Part shown: piece after piece, positions 14,034 to 26,570 of the stretch
How positions within the stretch are numbered: position 1 is the stretch's first letter
Layout: every line of letters begins with the position of its first letter
Source: Elysia chlorotica
Taxonomy: Eukaryota > Mollusca > Gastropoda > Plakobranchidae
Reading direction: 5' to 3'
DNA length: 64,000 nt
NCBI GenBank assembly: GCA_003991915.1
Contig: RQTK01000022.1
Span: forward strand, 323,531-387,530
Notes under the pieces: generated by a model
Seen by the model: the letters and a program-made list of their open reading frames with translations, nothing else
Told to the model about the DNA's origin: nothing
The model's database searches: none
Translations under genes and position numbers: made by a program

Positions 14034-14112
14034 TTTACGAGGTGGCTTGATGGTAGGGCTTGCGACTTGTAATCGGAAAGTACCATATTTGATCCTCGTT
14101 CGAATCCCGTTG
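14034..14112 (+). mobile_element. tRNA-derived SINE head
   Basis: An A-box-like GGTGGCTTGATGGTAGGG is followed by CTTGTAATC and a good B box, CGTTCGAATCCCG. The spacing is that of a tRNA gene, but it has no folded acceptor stem or CCA context, so it is a retroposon head rather than a functional tRNA. The body probably continues rightward to about 14230. Confidence 0.5.
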
Positions 14113-14230
14113 TTCTTAGCTGTTGTGTGGGTATCAGTATATTGTGCACTGCCTTTTGAAACGTATGTATCCTGTGTGCGGATATTTGTTAAACGCTCTA
14201 TGCCGGTTAAGGGAATTATTTTGTTAAGCA

Positions 14231-15390
14231 AGTAAATACATGTCTGATTCTTTAGGTAAGTCTGAAACAAGATGGGATGGATTTATACCAATGTCAAGTG
14301 CAGATATAAAGAGGTCGTCCAAACCAATATTCAATGAGTTGAACCACTTGGATAAGTAAACGAAGAAAAGAATGTATGATTGTATATTCTTAAGAAAAAC
14401 ATTGACTGATTGGTCGATTGATTGACATTCATTGGTTCGTTAGGCTTCCAACCCTAATCAAACATGGAAATACAAACAAGAAAAAGGTAACAAAATGTTA
14501 ATGGTCACATCACGTTCCGTTTAGCTCTCTCAGTCCTTTCTACCGATTTATAAAGCTTTTGATAGTAATTTTAGTTATAAACGAGGTTTCACTTTGGAAA
14601 TTAGTGCTGATATTTTAAGCAAAAGGAAACTAGGTAATTTTGTATAAATTGTATCACATAAAAATCAGGGAGAATATAATTTATTCAAAATAACAAATCG
14701 TATTTCCAAAATACCAACAAAATAAAAAGAACAGAGATTTATTATACGCCTGAGTCATATACACAATATAAAAAGGACACCTGCGACACTATGCCTAATG
14801 CGTTGAGAATTTCACTTAAAACACGGATTTTCTTAGTTTTAAAATTTGCTCTAAATGTATGGCAACAATGGAATAAAGATTGCTATTTGACAATAGTACA
14901 CTTCTACTTCTTATGGTATGGTATTTGGAAGTTATGTGCGTGGTTCGATGCTCCACCTAAGCTTTACAATACGTGGTATACGTGGTATTCATCTTCTTTA
15001 TCTGTAATGCATACTGGGCACATTTGCAGTGTGATTTCTTTTGACTATCTGAATTAATGACAATTTATCTCTGATACACCAGGTCAAAATCTTACTAAAG
15101 CATTTTTAAGTTTGTTGGTAAACAATTATTCAACCGATACGGTTCAATACAGTTCCAGGATTCAAATGAAAAAAAAAATCCTACTTTCATTTTCTAAATT
15201 ATAAATTGGCAGACCAAGTTTGTTTAAACCGTCCCACGGTGTAGTTTTAAAAACGTTTCGGAAAGAAGTTTCTTTACCAACTAGTTCAAAATCCAGATAT
15301 GACCAAATCTATTTGAACATAACATCTTTTTCATATCAGTCACCCAGGATTTTCCTACAGAAAGGCTAACCAGGTAACTCTAGTTATGTT
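14231..15390. other. Unique AT-rich DNA, no supported gene
   Basis: An 88-codon frame at 14791 lacks splice sites and recognisable motifs. Confidence 0.45.
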
Positions 15391-15401
15391 CGTTCTTTTA
15401 A

Positions 15402-15664
15402 GGTTGCGTGGTGGTCATGGGGTAGAGCATCGTCTTCCGACGCAAAAGGTCCGAGTTCGAGCCCTAGCGATTTCGCTCTCTGCTGGTTGGGTCGGTGTCA
15501 GTTTAATGTGACCGGCTGAGACAGGAGTCGAGTCATGGTATCCCCGCCCTGTCTCGTGTGTGGCAGCGCATACAATTGTTAGACGTCCGTCTTGGGGCCC
15601 GTCCACAATATAGCCTATATAGTGCTGATGTTGGACGTCAAACCAACTCAACAACAATCAACAA
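15402..15664 (+). mobile_element. Full-length tRNA-derived SINE with 11-bp target duplication
   Basis: The body is 263 bp. A-box-like TGGTCATGGGGTAGAGC (about 15412-15428) and B-box-like GAGTTCGAGCC (about 15453-15463) give a pol III promoter. They are followed by a body with GTCGGTGTCAGT, CTGTCTCGTGTGTGGCAGC and GTTGGACGTCAAACCAAC, and a short CAACAACAATC-type tail. CGTTCTTTTAA flanks it perfectly at 15391-15401 and 15665-15675. The intact target duplication shows retroposition and a fairly young insertion. The other SINE entries in this window are compared with this copy. Confidence 0.88.
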
Positions 15665-15675
15665 CGTTCTTTTAA

Positions 15676-16320
15676 AAAGGTCCTTGTTTTCAATTAATTC
15701 CTGGAAACAAAGAAATTGTAACAAAAAATAACAAGTACTTGGTATTAGAGCCGCAAAAAAGCTTAAGGGATAAGTACATTAGGAGAGGGAAAATAAAGCA
15801 ATTGGTAATTTGCCTAGCTAAATTTAACTAAACTGGTGGGCTCGATCTCACAGACACATGCGATCAGCCAGACTTTCTGTAACTAGAGAAGTGCCCTTTT
15901 TTCTTCTTCAGTCTGTTCAGATTTCGCCCCAACGTAAACAAGTCCTGCGAGATGGCCTGTTATAGGAGGCTCTAATAAAGGGTTGACAAAGCGCACAGTC
16001 ATTGGGGTTGTTTTTCTACGAGTAATCTGACCTTTTTCATAGTAAAATAACAGTCATGCGTAAGGAGATCATGTTGCTTCTTTTGTTTACGCCGATTCAA
16101 CTTTACGTTATAAAATGGAAAGGGGAAGACGCTGTATACTTGTGTAAGTTTAACCTTTGTGCATTGTTGCCGTAGTTTTTGTTTATGACAAAATTTCTTA
16201 GGCGTCTAGGCCTTACAAAATTGAATGTCTTAAGTAATTAAAATATTCATTTCTGAAGCTTCGATTGCCTTTCTATGCCTAAATCTATTACCTCCCTTCA
16301 ATGCGTCTGTTTTGATCGGA
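15676..16320. other. Unique DNA, no gene seen
   Basis: Nothing could be supported beyond ordinary AT-rich sequence. Confidence 0.5.
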
Positions 16321-16322
16321 GT

Positions 16323-16324
<2 letters not shown>

Positions 16325-16384
<60 letters not shown>
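16325..16384 (+). repeat. (CT)n microsatellite
   Basis: About 60 bp of pure CT. Confidence 0.96.
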
Positions 16385-16388
<4 letters not shown>

Positions 16389-16469
16389 GTATTGTCCTAC
16401 CTTGAGATTACGACCATTTCTTGCGACACATGTGTTTCGGGCGGTTTCATCAATCGCTCTCTTCGGGCG

Positions 16470-16505
<36 letters not shown>

Positions 16506-16506
16506 C

Positions 16507-16553
<47 letters not shown>

Positions 16554-16668
16554 ATCTATCTATCTATCTATCTATCTACCTATTATTGTATTGTCCTACC
16601 TTGAAATTAAGGCCATTTCTTGCGATACATGTGTTTCGAGCGGTTTTATCAATCGCTCTCTTCGGGCG

Positions 16669-16700
<32 letters not shown>

Positions 16701-16705
16701 CCTAC

Positions 16706-16748
<43 letters not shown>
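16385..16748 (+). repeat. Tandem duplication of a core plus (TATC)n, period about 198 bp
   Basis: The core (16385-16466 and 16583-16667) begins TATTGTATTGTCCTACCTTG and ends CGCTCTCTTCGGGCG. Each core is followed by a TATC array (about 16468-16578 and 16668-16748). The two cores differ at only a few positions. The core also occurs reversed near 25857-25925, so it is a dispersed element that carries microsatellites at its edges. Confidence 0.85.
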
Positions 16749-18050
16749 CATTAACTCTCGCTCTCTCTCTCTCTCTCTCCAATAACTCTTTCTCTTTCTC
16801 TCTTCGTTTTCGTGTCGTGCAGCAGCAGAAACTGTAGAGCATGCGCTACAAGACTACATTAACCATGAAGACACAGAAGAACTGTATGGATTTGCAAACC
16901 AGAGGTACGGATCCTTGTAGTATTTAGAGAAAACTGCGGCATTTGTTGCCCTTGCAGGGATTGTGTGTTATACAACAGCATCGGGCGACAAGAAGAAAAA
17001 GAAGAAGTTAAGGCGGTATTTGTAACATTGAAAAAAGCACTACATTTGGCGCGTCTCATTTCAACAATAATATAAATTTTTTATAATGCCCTAGAGCTGA
17101 AAATATGTGTACCAGTGTGTTGAAACCAAACTCAAATTTATTCTAAATCAGCTTAGTTGTATTTAAACACTGAAATATATTTGAGAAATGTAGATGTGAT
17201 GTTGCGCAAAGTTTATGGAAATTTCCTTATTTTAATACTTCACGTGTATTGCGCCCAATTCCACAATAAGGAGATTATTATATTTCTATCATCCTATATA
17301 CATAACTACAATTTTTTTTTCAAATAATTCATGGTTTCTTTAAGCTTTCACAAATAATGTATTATTCTTTTACATTAGCATTCCTTAGCTTAGGAGCACA
17401 CTCTTTCTCAATTATTAGTGTTCTTGATCTTATAACAGTTAACAAAATAGCTCTTGGTGTTCTTAAATTCATTTTGGTGTCTCCTTTTTTAAATTAAGTG
17501 CTGAATTATACTCTGGCGAGCATTGTTTGAAATTAATTATGTTGTAGACAGTCAGCAAATTAGCCTAGATACTAACGGTGGACCTTTAGAAAAATGAATT
17601 GATTGTATGTTGGCCACTTTTATGAAGCCGCAGCCTATTCTAATATGAAAAGACATTTTTTTCAGAAACTTCTTCAGCTATAAATGTTAACTAGTCTTAT
17701 CTAATGTGCAGTTTTACTGCCGATTTTTGCCTGTTTGCGGCAAGTGTGAGAGCTGAGAAAAAGTGTATGCCCTTAATAACATTAATTTTAAGACACTTAC
17801 AAGGAGGGCGACCAAAACACATTTTTATGATTTTACATTACAGTAGCCTCATATATGTGTCTTCCACGTAGTGTACCAACACATTAATAGTACTCGATAG
17901 TTCCCGAGGAAGAGAATGAAGTGAGGATGTAGATGTAAAACGTTTCCTTAAAAAGTGATTAAGGTTAGAATGAGCGTCTAAGTATACATTATATCAAGGT
18001 GCATGCCTGACGCTTTAGTATCCAATATTCCAAACCCGCATCTTTAGATC
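16749..18050. other. Unique AT-rich DNA, no supported gene
   Basis: A short CT remnant at 16758-16778, then ordinary sequence. No exon could be supported. Confidence 0.5.
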
Positions 18051-18056
18051 CGAGAG

Positions 18057-18235
18057 CCGATGGCGCTGTGGTCCAAGTGGCTTTTATTCAGAGATTTGCG
18101 AGTAAGAACCCCGCCCTGGAGCCCTGTCGCCGTATGGGGCGCGCGGTGGCCCTGGGGTAGATCAGCGGCTTCAACGCAACAGGTCCGTGGTTCGGAGCCC
18201 TGGCGAGTTCGCTCCCAACTGGATGGGAACTTGAA
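18057..18235 (+). mobile_element. Two adjacent tRNA-like SINE heads, body lost
   Basis: The first head (about 18057-18130) has GCTGTGGTCCAAGTGGC. The second (about 18137-18232) has CGGTGGCCCTGGGGTAGATC and a B-box-like GTGGTTCGGAGCCC, closely resembling the head of the SINE at 15.4 kb. The conserved body is missing, so it is a truncated or dimeric SINE. Confidence 0.6.
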
Positions 18236-18856
18236 ATATACAGTCAAATATAAAGTTTATCAGGTGTTCAGAATGCTTTTTCAGTTTTAAGCGTAAAGCA
18301 GAAAAAAATTAACATTTCACAGGATCAAGGATGAACTTAGGTCACTTAATTAGAGGCGGTTAGATAACACTATGGTACCGGTGTATGTGTTTAGCAACAT
18401 CCAATTGAACTTAATGAAATCTCTGTTCGTCCATCAAACATCTCTCTGTCCGTTATTTTCTTGTTTGCAATGTATTATTCATCTTCTGTCTAGCCTTTTC
18501 TTGCGGCACGTACTCGTTAAAATATTCACCATTTTGGATCGCGGCCTCGTCCTCCCATTGTTTGTCTTGGTCTCATGGTTCCTTTCATCTATTGACAGGA
18601 CAGTCATCTGGCGAGACAGAGCTTTGTTTGTTCAAAATAAGACACGTGTGGTTCTCCGTATAATCAGCCTCGTTCGACTCTGCCTTTCACGCCATAAAGC
18701 ATCCAAGGTGTCAGCCAGCATCGGCTCATACTATTAGCACCCGCTGACTCTTTATTGCCTTCTTGCGCAATGGTTTACTCATATCCTAGTGGAACCAAAC
18801 AATGATGTAAAAGTACAATTTATACAAGGTGATGAGGTGCGAGCACGTTTTTCGAG
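18236..18856. other. Unique DNA with an unexplained 121-codon ORF
   Basis: An ATG-started frame runs from 18372 to 18737. It is hydrophobic, with no family I recognise, no splice context and no obvious promoter. It is noted only because it is one of the longer frames that is not a microsatellite. Confidence 0.2.
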
Positions 18857-18898
18857 TGTCTGTGTGTGTGTGTGTATGTGTGTGTGTGTGTGTGTGTT
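18857..18898 (+). repeat. (GT)n microsatellite
   Basis: About 40 bp of GT with one TA interruption. Confidence 0.95.
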
Positions 18899-19453
18899 TG
18901 TGCTATACACTGATACTCTTTTCACTAAATTATAATTATACGAGTTTGGATCCCGAAGCCTTTTTTGAATACAGGCATTCTGTTCTTAGACAACTCAAAA
19001 ATTAATAACTAGACAGTTTCAGTGTTATTTTGTTATACCTTTTATTTGCCCAATGCTTTTTCAGGCCAGGAAGTGTGAATACATTACCTGGATTGAAAAG
19101 ACGAACAATTACGCAACCATTTTAAGTAGAAAATGATATAACTTTGAGAGTGAAAATCCATCTGTTCCAGTTTTGTCCCAGCCACTATCAGACCAAGTGC
19201 TCCACGGTGCCGCCTTTATTAATGCGTTCCCAGATCTCTTTGCCTCTTTGAGCGTTCCCCAAAATACATCTCCCGCTACGAAACCGGTTGATTACCTAAT
19301 TCAAAGTCCCGTTAATCTTTTTTTCTTTCTTTTCTTGCTATGTTTCAACACAGCGTATTTTGTTAAATGTAATATTTTGTAACGCTCTGTAAGGAACAAA
19401 ACACTGCGTGGATTTTTTATAATGAATTCATTTTACATGACTCCAAAACTAAT
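18899..19453. other. Unique DNA with weak exon-like segments
   Basis: A strong acceptor-like site, TGCTTTTTCAG, ends near 19064. A second, weaker one, CTGTTCCAG, ends near 19170 and is followed by a balanced open frame to 19382. Neither is paired with a donor or a recognisable domain. Confidence 0.25.
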
Positions 19454-19550
19454 CACTAAAAATATTGAATACGCCTCTTGTTCTGATGCTGTTTACAGCT
19501 CAGCACGTCTGAAAGGAATACTAAACACTAAAAATATTGAATACGCCTCT
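19454..19550. repeat. 25-bp direct repeat, 72-bp period
   Basis: CACTAAAAATATTGAATACG plus CCTCT occurs identically at 19454-19478 and 19526-19550. It looks like a partly decayed tandem duplication. Confidence 0.85.
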
Positions 19551-22439
19551 AAATCTTGTCGTTTTACAAAAGCGACTGGAAATATTTGCTTCTTCCAATA
19601 TTTTCAATTTCTTTTTACAATAAACAATAAAAAAAACTGATGACAGAATAATCTGTAGACACAACAGAAGGGATTGTTTTCATTAAAAAATGATAAAATG
19701 TTTATAAATGTCATACTACAAGCGGTAAAATTGAACACATAAAAAACTAGAGAAGAATTACAGTCAACCCGCCAGAGAAGACAAAGGTTTTAGTTGGGGC
19801 CATCTGGCACCCTGGCAATTGCAAATGTCTGATGTGAGAAAAAGGTGTAAAAAATAGATAAATTGATATGTCTGGAATTCTACTTTTCTAGCATAACAAT
19901 CATTTAGAGTGGCACTTGGTCAAATCAGCAAAAGCGTAGTGGTTCTGCTGCCTCTGATAGGTACTTCAACCAATCTCTGAGGTCATTTCAGATGAATAGT
20001 CACATGTCTCTTCATAACGTAATTTAAACTATGCCCCCCTTCGCACACCCCTCCCTAAAAAGAAAACACTAAATAAGTTTTCAGTGACTGCAGAGTCAGA
20101 TTCTATGCTTTGCAAAGGGCCAAAGTAGTCATTAAATATAAAAAAGACCAGACCTAGATTGACAAAGTATGGGGAATCCAAAAGTTATAAAATTGAAAAA
20201 GATATAAATTGTTGCAATTATAAAGAATGTATGGTAAACATCTTCTAAGCATACTTGGCAACACCACAGAGATGATTTCTTACAAGTTTTAATTTCATTC
20301 CACTAGTAACTACACTTGAGTGATTGAATAAAATATCAGCACCTTAAAGCTTAAATATCGTCAAATGGCTCTTCCACCTTGATCTCTAAAGAACATAATA
20401 ATTATTATACCGAGTAATAAGACATGAAGGCTCCATAAAAATGCCCTTGAAACTAAAAATAAGAAAAACAAGAGCACGAAAGGCAGTAATGCTCAGTAAG
20501 GAAAATAGTTCGGGAAGCTATCAAATATGCTATTCAAGAATAAGGCAATACGGCTATAGTAGCTGGGCAGAGTCAGTGATCTCGTAAATTCTTTTATTTA
20601 AGATCCATTACGCCAAAAATCGAATTGGACTTTGGCTCTTACTTAGAAATTAGTATGCATTATCCTATTTTGAATGTTTTACGTTATTGTATGTTAGACT
20701 ATTCTCTCGAATCCAGCAGAACATACCTTTTCAAGTATCGAACACGGCAAGACGGTTGTAGACAATTTCTTTTTTTTGTGTCTTTATTTTGATTATCTAT
20801 GTACTCTTCTAACCATTTCTTATGTATACTTGGCTATTCAACAACTCATTTTACATTAAACATTGTATCTTTTTTTTTTATTAATCTATAAAATCATCAT
20901 GTCGTGTCTCTTCCCCGATGTTTCACAAATATAGCTAATCTTTAGTACTGACGTTGGTAACTATAAGACTACATTGCTTCAACCTGTCACTTACAAAGAC
21001 TAGGCCTATAAATTACACAGTTTTTCAATGAAGACTCACGACACAGGAGTGTCTCCTTAGAGAGACTTAGAAGACAAAATTGAATTTAAAGTACAAATCG
21101 ATTCTCGCTACCTCTCTTTACCCCTTTGTCATTAATTTTTGTAATTGTAGGCGTGTGCCTCATGATGTCACTAAGCCATCTAATTTGGTATAATTATGAA
21201 AACTAATATCAGCACTATTAATTTGCCATGCTTCTGGAATAAGTTTAATATCTTATTGCTTTGAACTTTAACTGTGAGTAAGATCGATATGCCAAATTGT
21301 TGTGTGAGTATAAATTCATCTAACAAAATATCATTTTTTTGTTGGATATGGTGATTCTTCGAATTAGTTCAAGGCAGCGTTAAAAATATGAACCTACATT
21401 TTTTAATCAACCCAAACCATTGCAAAGAACAAGAGGCGATAATTAACAAGTTGTTAGTCAATGATTGTTGTCAGTTTCCATCAGTTTCCGCTCAGCGACA
21501 AAAAGGTGCGCAGACAGGAAATAATTATAAGATGAATGTTAAAACCATTGCAGGGTTCACTAAGTTTTAAATTAGGAAACCATGGAAGGAAAAAAAACTT
21601 TATATATTGGTAGTTTTTCCCTATGAGATCCTTATTACAGTCAACAAACAAGAGGAGTCATTTGCAATGGCTTATTTAGCTAAACAATAGTATCGAGTCT
21701 CCCTCGTTGATCTTCCTGTTTTGCGAAAAGATAGGTAGGTGGATTTGAGTTGGCACAATGGTGAGAGAATATGATTGTATGGGTGAGTGGATAGATGAGT
21801 ACTAGGCAAACACACAGGCGGATGGACATCTATATAAAGATAAAAAATAAAATAAGATTTTTTGACGATTTCGAACAACTTGTAACTACATGAACATTTT
21901 AGTATCAAAATTAATCGCCCTTTGTTTAAAAATTAACTGCCAGAGATGGGAAGTACTTTTGTGCCTATAGATGACTGCAGCAACTCGTACTTTGAGTGTT
22001 TTGTGAGTGGCGCTTTATATCATCAAACGGACTTTAAAGTGAGTACTTGATACTCTTTAAGCGTCCGTATTGAGTATTTTATCGGTAGTCAATACTTTCC
22101 TAAAAAAATATACGAAATAAATAATTGCATACGTAACACTATAAAGAAGAACTGATTTTCTACTATTGTGATATGATACAAATACTATATACTATAACAA
22201 ATCGTCTCCCACGTTATTATTTTCTAGTACTACTTGTATTTTTAACATTATACTATATCAACGCCACTGGTTGTGTATCCCCAGTGCACATTAACACTCA
22301 TAACTTGATAATAATCGCCGTCTAAACAACGCTGTTGGAAATGTCAATTTCAAAAACCATTTCCCGCTCGGAAACAATTAATTATAAAGAGTACAACAAC
22401 AATTTTTTTCCTTTTACAATTTCTTTTACTTGGAAAATC
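19551..22439. other. Unique AT-rich DNA, no gene seen
   Basis: Nearly 3 kb with no array, SINE piece or exon I could support. It includes one TAGGCCTA palindrome at 21001. Confidence 0.5.
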
Positions 22440-22507
22440 AATACCCTCTATCTCAGACAGGGATGCTTTTAAGGATTGGAAAGAGTTAGTGATGGACTTC
22501 GCCCAGA

Positions 22508-22601
22508 CAGAGCGACAAGGTACCAACTACTGAAGCAATCTCTGTCGTGGTCAGCGACTCTTCGAGCTATTATTATGTACAGAAATACGCCCTGGATCTT
22601 C
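22508..22601 (+). CDS. Weak internal-exon candidate
   Basis: An open frame containing SVVVSDSSSYYYVQKYALDL ends at a good donor, CTTC/GTAAGTCC (22602). The acceptor, CTTCGCCCAG before 22508, has a short pyrimidine tract. A strong acceptor at 22758 (TTTCTTTCCCACAG) is phase-compatible and leads to a short frame ending near AATAAA motifs at about 22816. No domain recognised; it may be chance. Confidence 0.18.
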
Positions 22602-23599
22602 GTAAGTCCATCTCACTGTTCTCCAGCTGTCTGGTGATAAAATGTTTGCTGTTTATTTGCTGTTTTCTACTTTTCTTATACACGGTAAAAAAAAACTTTT
22701 TTTTAAAGTGTACAGTGAACTTGTCAAGAGCATTGCTGATATTTTCTTTCCCACAGAATCCAGGACGCAGGTATTACTTATAAACCCATTATTTTTATAT
22801 CGAACGAATGTGGCGAAATAAATAAATAATAGTTTTCTTCTACATCTTGCAGACACAATTGTCATTAGATTAAGGTCAAACAGTCTGCATGTTGAGATAA
22901 AAACAGTAATGTCCTATTTACCGTTTGTTTGGAAATTTTTGCCAAAGTAAAGACACGAAATCATATCGAAACATTGTGATTCCTCTTCTTCTATTGTTAA
23001 GCATTTTTTATTTTAATACTTCTGATATTGAGTCATGCTTTTGAAAGCATTTCCCAAAATCACTAGTTATTTTTCTCTGTTCGCAAACCTTTTTATCAAG
23101 TTTTTTAAAAGACGCGCCAATTATTTTGAAACTTTTGTAAATTACGATGAAAAGAATGGACCATAAATAATTTGTAAAAGGTTTTCATTGGGATATGAAC
23201 CATTTTCGTTCCTTCTTTTATGGACTTATAATAAAACAGTACATATCATTAAGAATTGATTTTATATGAGTAAGAAGTGTTGTTGTCTTTAGACGATGAC
23301 GCCCTTGTGTGTTTTTATTAATTTATTTGTTGAATAAGTCGTGTTCTGTGTTCTTTTTTGTTGTCTGTCTGGCACTAGTTCCAGAAAGCTTTAAAACATT
23401 CTCTTTTTATTTGTTTTCTATTTGGTATTTCTTGGTAGTTTGCTGTTTCAATAAATATGCAGCGCAAATATACAACTGATGTGTATAGACTATTGTTGAT
23501 ACACCATCTTCACAATTTAGATGAGCGTAGCCATCTTGATATTGAACAACGTTCTGATACAACATCTTAACCATTAATATAAAAGACACCCATCCTCCT
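22602..23599. other. Unique AT-rich DNA, no gene seen
   Basis: Apart from the acceptor near 22758, no feature could be supported. Confidence 0.45.
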
Positions 23600-23845
23600 A
23601 TGTAAACAAGTTTGGGTGCCCGACGTTTTGAATTTTTGACCTATTTTGTATGGCATTTAATTCCTTTTAAAACAGATGTCAACATGCTGTACGGTACCAA
23701 AACAAACAGGAAGAAAGAGACTGGCGTAGGAATATTAGCAAGCAGGTCAGTGACCTGTTCGAAGTCCATGATTAACTTAAGTTGTCTGTCCACTGATTCG
23801 ACGTTTCTTAGGCTTAGAGTGACTGATGGTGATAGGCTTGCTTGA
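23600..23845 (+). pseudogene. Probable decayed LINE endonuclease fragment
   Basis: The frame from 23612 contains KETGVGILASRS, then after about 20 residues FLRLRVTDGDRLA. This is the spacing seen in apurinic-type endonuclease domains of RTE-like non-LTR elements (a G-VG-(F/I)-L motif, then a D/S-R and LR-RV strand). The catalytic ends are absent and no reverse transcriptase follows, so it would be a fossil. The match is by eye and short; clade is not assignable. Confidence 0.35.
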
Positions 23846-25560
23846 CAGGGCGCTCCCAACTGAGCTGTAAATTGTCGTCTCTGCGACAGCGTCTAAGAAC
23901 GTTCGTCAAAGAGAAGATCTCACGCTAGAGAAACGATGGGCGGTACAAAGGAAGCGGCATGTTGTTTATCATAATATTGAGGCCGATGTTTCTAAATACA
24001 TGTCGCTACAATTTAAAGTCTGGCATGATCTAGACGACTGTTTTATAACATAGTAAACAATAGATATATCGTAGCGAGTAAAAATGACTGAGTGCCACTG
24101 TTGAAACTTCCTTTAACCAGAGTGTCACTTGAAATGTATAATGCCATAGATTTAGAGTATCTCAGAAAGGAGGACTTTATACAAATGAGGTGGCGGAAAT
24201 TGCTGTATACTTCAATCATTTCTGGTTTTAGGTAGATTAACGAGTCTACATCCGTTGGCAATAATGTGCTAAAACATTTTGTAAGCTTAAATCAATATTT
24301 TTTGTTAAAAAACGAAAGTATGTTGCTCTCGTTAGAGTCTGGTTTCAATGAACGCTTAATTAATACCACATACGCTTATAATTGTATTAACACGTACACA
24401 CACCTAAGAATAGTGTACATGCCAGATTTATGAGCAATTTAATTGTTTCTAAAAAATTATGGTATTCCATTTTAATGAAAGATGTGAGACATATTAAAAA
24501 AGTATAAACGACAAAGTGTAATTTTGTAATAGTAACACCCTTGGTAAAATTTAATTCACATTCCTTATTTTCAACTGCAAAAATGAAACTCAAATGTACT
24601 TTATTTCACCACGATCTTTATGTTTATCTCTATATGACATGAAAATTAAGGTCTTCAAACTCCATCGAAAGGAGAAAAATTAACTCATAAATGCACCACA
24701 AGCCAGCCTAAGACAGACTGTCAATGATATCAAAATCAAAATTATTTTTATAGGCGTAATGTACATTGCAGGAAAAGAAATAACTTGTTAATAATATGTC
24801 AAATCATACTAAACTCTACCAAAGTGTAACTTTACACAAGGGGCTCTCTAAATCAATGCTTGCCTTTTTGCGCTTTTACTGGACTTGGAACCAGTGGAAG
24901 TAGCCCTCTCTCTCAACTATATCTTTGTCTCCTAATTTGAGAGGAGAGACTACGCTGATATTCCTTAAATTTATACTGCAGTGTGTTTCCTAAGCTTTAG
25001 ATAAAGAGTTCTTCTCTCCAGTGTGAATGCGGCCACGGAACTCTTTCGTAGCCCAAGTACATGTTCTCTGTCGGTCTACTTTAACAATGCCGTCTTTGTG
25101 GTAGATTGTGTGGCAATAGTGGCGGCTCTTTGGTGGATTGTTCATTGTTGTGCGTGACCAACAGGTATAACTTGACTCAAAACTCTTTCACTCTCTACCC
25201 AGTATCACACCCACCATGTTGTGTTGTTTTAGAGGCCGATTTCGATCTATGGGTCGGCATACTTATTTTTCTAGCCCACCTGGGTTGAACGTCCACTCCT
25301 GGACTAATTACCTATGCCCAAGCACATGAGAATGTCTCTGCATGTCTTTGTTTCTTTAGAAAGCTAAGGCTATTCCTTGGCTGGTCCTTTACTAACTGCA
25401 GCATAGCGCAGAGGGTTGTTCATACCTCTCATGTTTTAATGACCAACTACGCCGGGACCAAATGTCATTTTTACCAATGGAACATCAACATGGAAAAGAA
25501 AAACATTGGTACACGGTAGTCGGGGTTCTACCTTTGGTTAATATTTGGTTAGTTTTGACC
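23846..25560. other. Unique DNA; GC-richer from about 24880
   Basis: To 24.8 kb it is AT-rich with a protein-like minus frame (24043-24261) lacking splice support. From about 24880 to 25750 G+C is clearly higher and low-complexity sequence is absent. No repeat family or exon was recognised, so it may be an unrecognised transposon or conserved segment. Confidence 0.35.
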
Positions 25561-25849
25561 CACATACCCACAGTTACTACAATGCTGTGTATATAACGGA
25601 TGGGATGTAGCCTCCGATAACCCACCGCTCTTTTCTAGAGAGGTCCTATGGGTCATAAAATTCTATCTCGCCATCTGGTTCCTTGTTTGCCTGGTTGCAA
25701 ACCGGTGGCTCTTTTCGTCCATCAATCTTCCGTCACTCCGCCAATATTCTCTGCCCATTTGCATATCCAAACAGTTGACATCTTTCAATTTCGTTCGTTT
25801 CCTAATTTCTCTGCATCAGACTTTGCCTGTAACTTGTATCTTATATATA

Positions 25850-25935
25850 TATATACGCCATACGCCGAAAAACACGTGTCTCGAGAAAGGGCCATACTCT
25901 CAAGGTAGGACAATGCAATAATATATATATATATT
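25850..25935 (-). repeat. Reversed copy of the TATC-flanked core, with (TA)n
   Basis: Read on the minus strand it gives TATTGCATTGTCCTACCTTG, then GGCCCTTTCTCGAGACACGTG, matching the core at 16385 and 16583. Short TATA runs lie on both sides in place of TATC. Confidence 0.7.
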
Positions 25936-26570
25936 GACATCCTTATCCAATATTTGATATAATTATTCATACATGATACAATGTACATTTTACAGGATGT
26001 TTATATTTATAACTCACACTTTCTTGCAGGCTTTCAACAAAGAGTTATATACTTTCTCTGTGTCCATCTCAACATTATACAATAATTTAAATAATTAAAA
26101 ACGTATATTTTCTTTGATTTTTTTTCTGCAAAAGATAGAAAAAAAACCAACAAAGCAACACAAATTATATTATGTTTAATTCTTTCTGATTATTCTGGTT
26201 TCATTATGTAGAATCTTGTAAAAAGCTATCGTAATCTTTCTATATTCAAGGTTATTTGGAGAATATTTTGAGGGCCTATGTAATTTTGATCATCTATCTT
26301 CATATAAATAAAATAATTCATTACTATTCATTAATCTCGGAAAATGCGAATATTGTCATATAAACAAATTCACACTCGTAGAAAGGTCAAACCTATCTTT
26401 CTAGTGAGAGGCTATGATTAACAAAACCACAAAGCTACATTCCCTCAAAGTCCCAAGTCACCCATTAGAGCCGTTACAAAGACTGGAAACAGCATCAGAG
26501 GGAGATGCATCAGGGAGAAGTAATGGCCCTTCAAGATCAAAATCAACCATTTCCTCCTTTCCTTTTCTAG
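25936..26570. other. Unique AT-rich DNA with one strong acceptor
   Basis: CACTTTCTTGCAG ends at 26029 and is followed by a 22-codon frame to TAA at 26098, starting AFNKELYTFSV. It is too short to judge. Confidence 0.3.

Noticed and set aside
14034..14112. Functional tRNA gene
   Set aside because: A and B boxes are present but the arms do not form a clean cloverleaf; fits a SINE head.
18372..18737. 121-codon ORF
   Set aside because: No family, splice signal or promoter; frames this long occur by chance in 64 kb of two-strand sequence.
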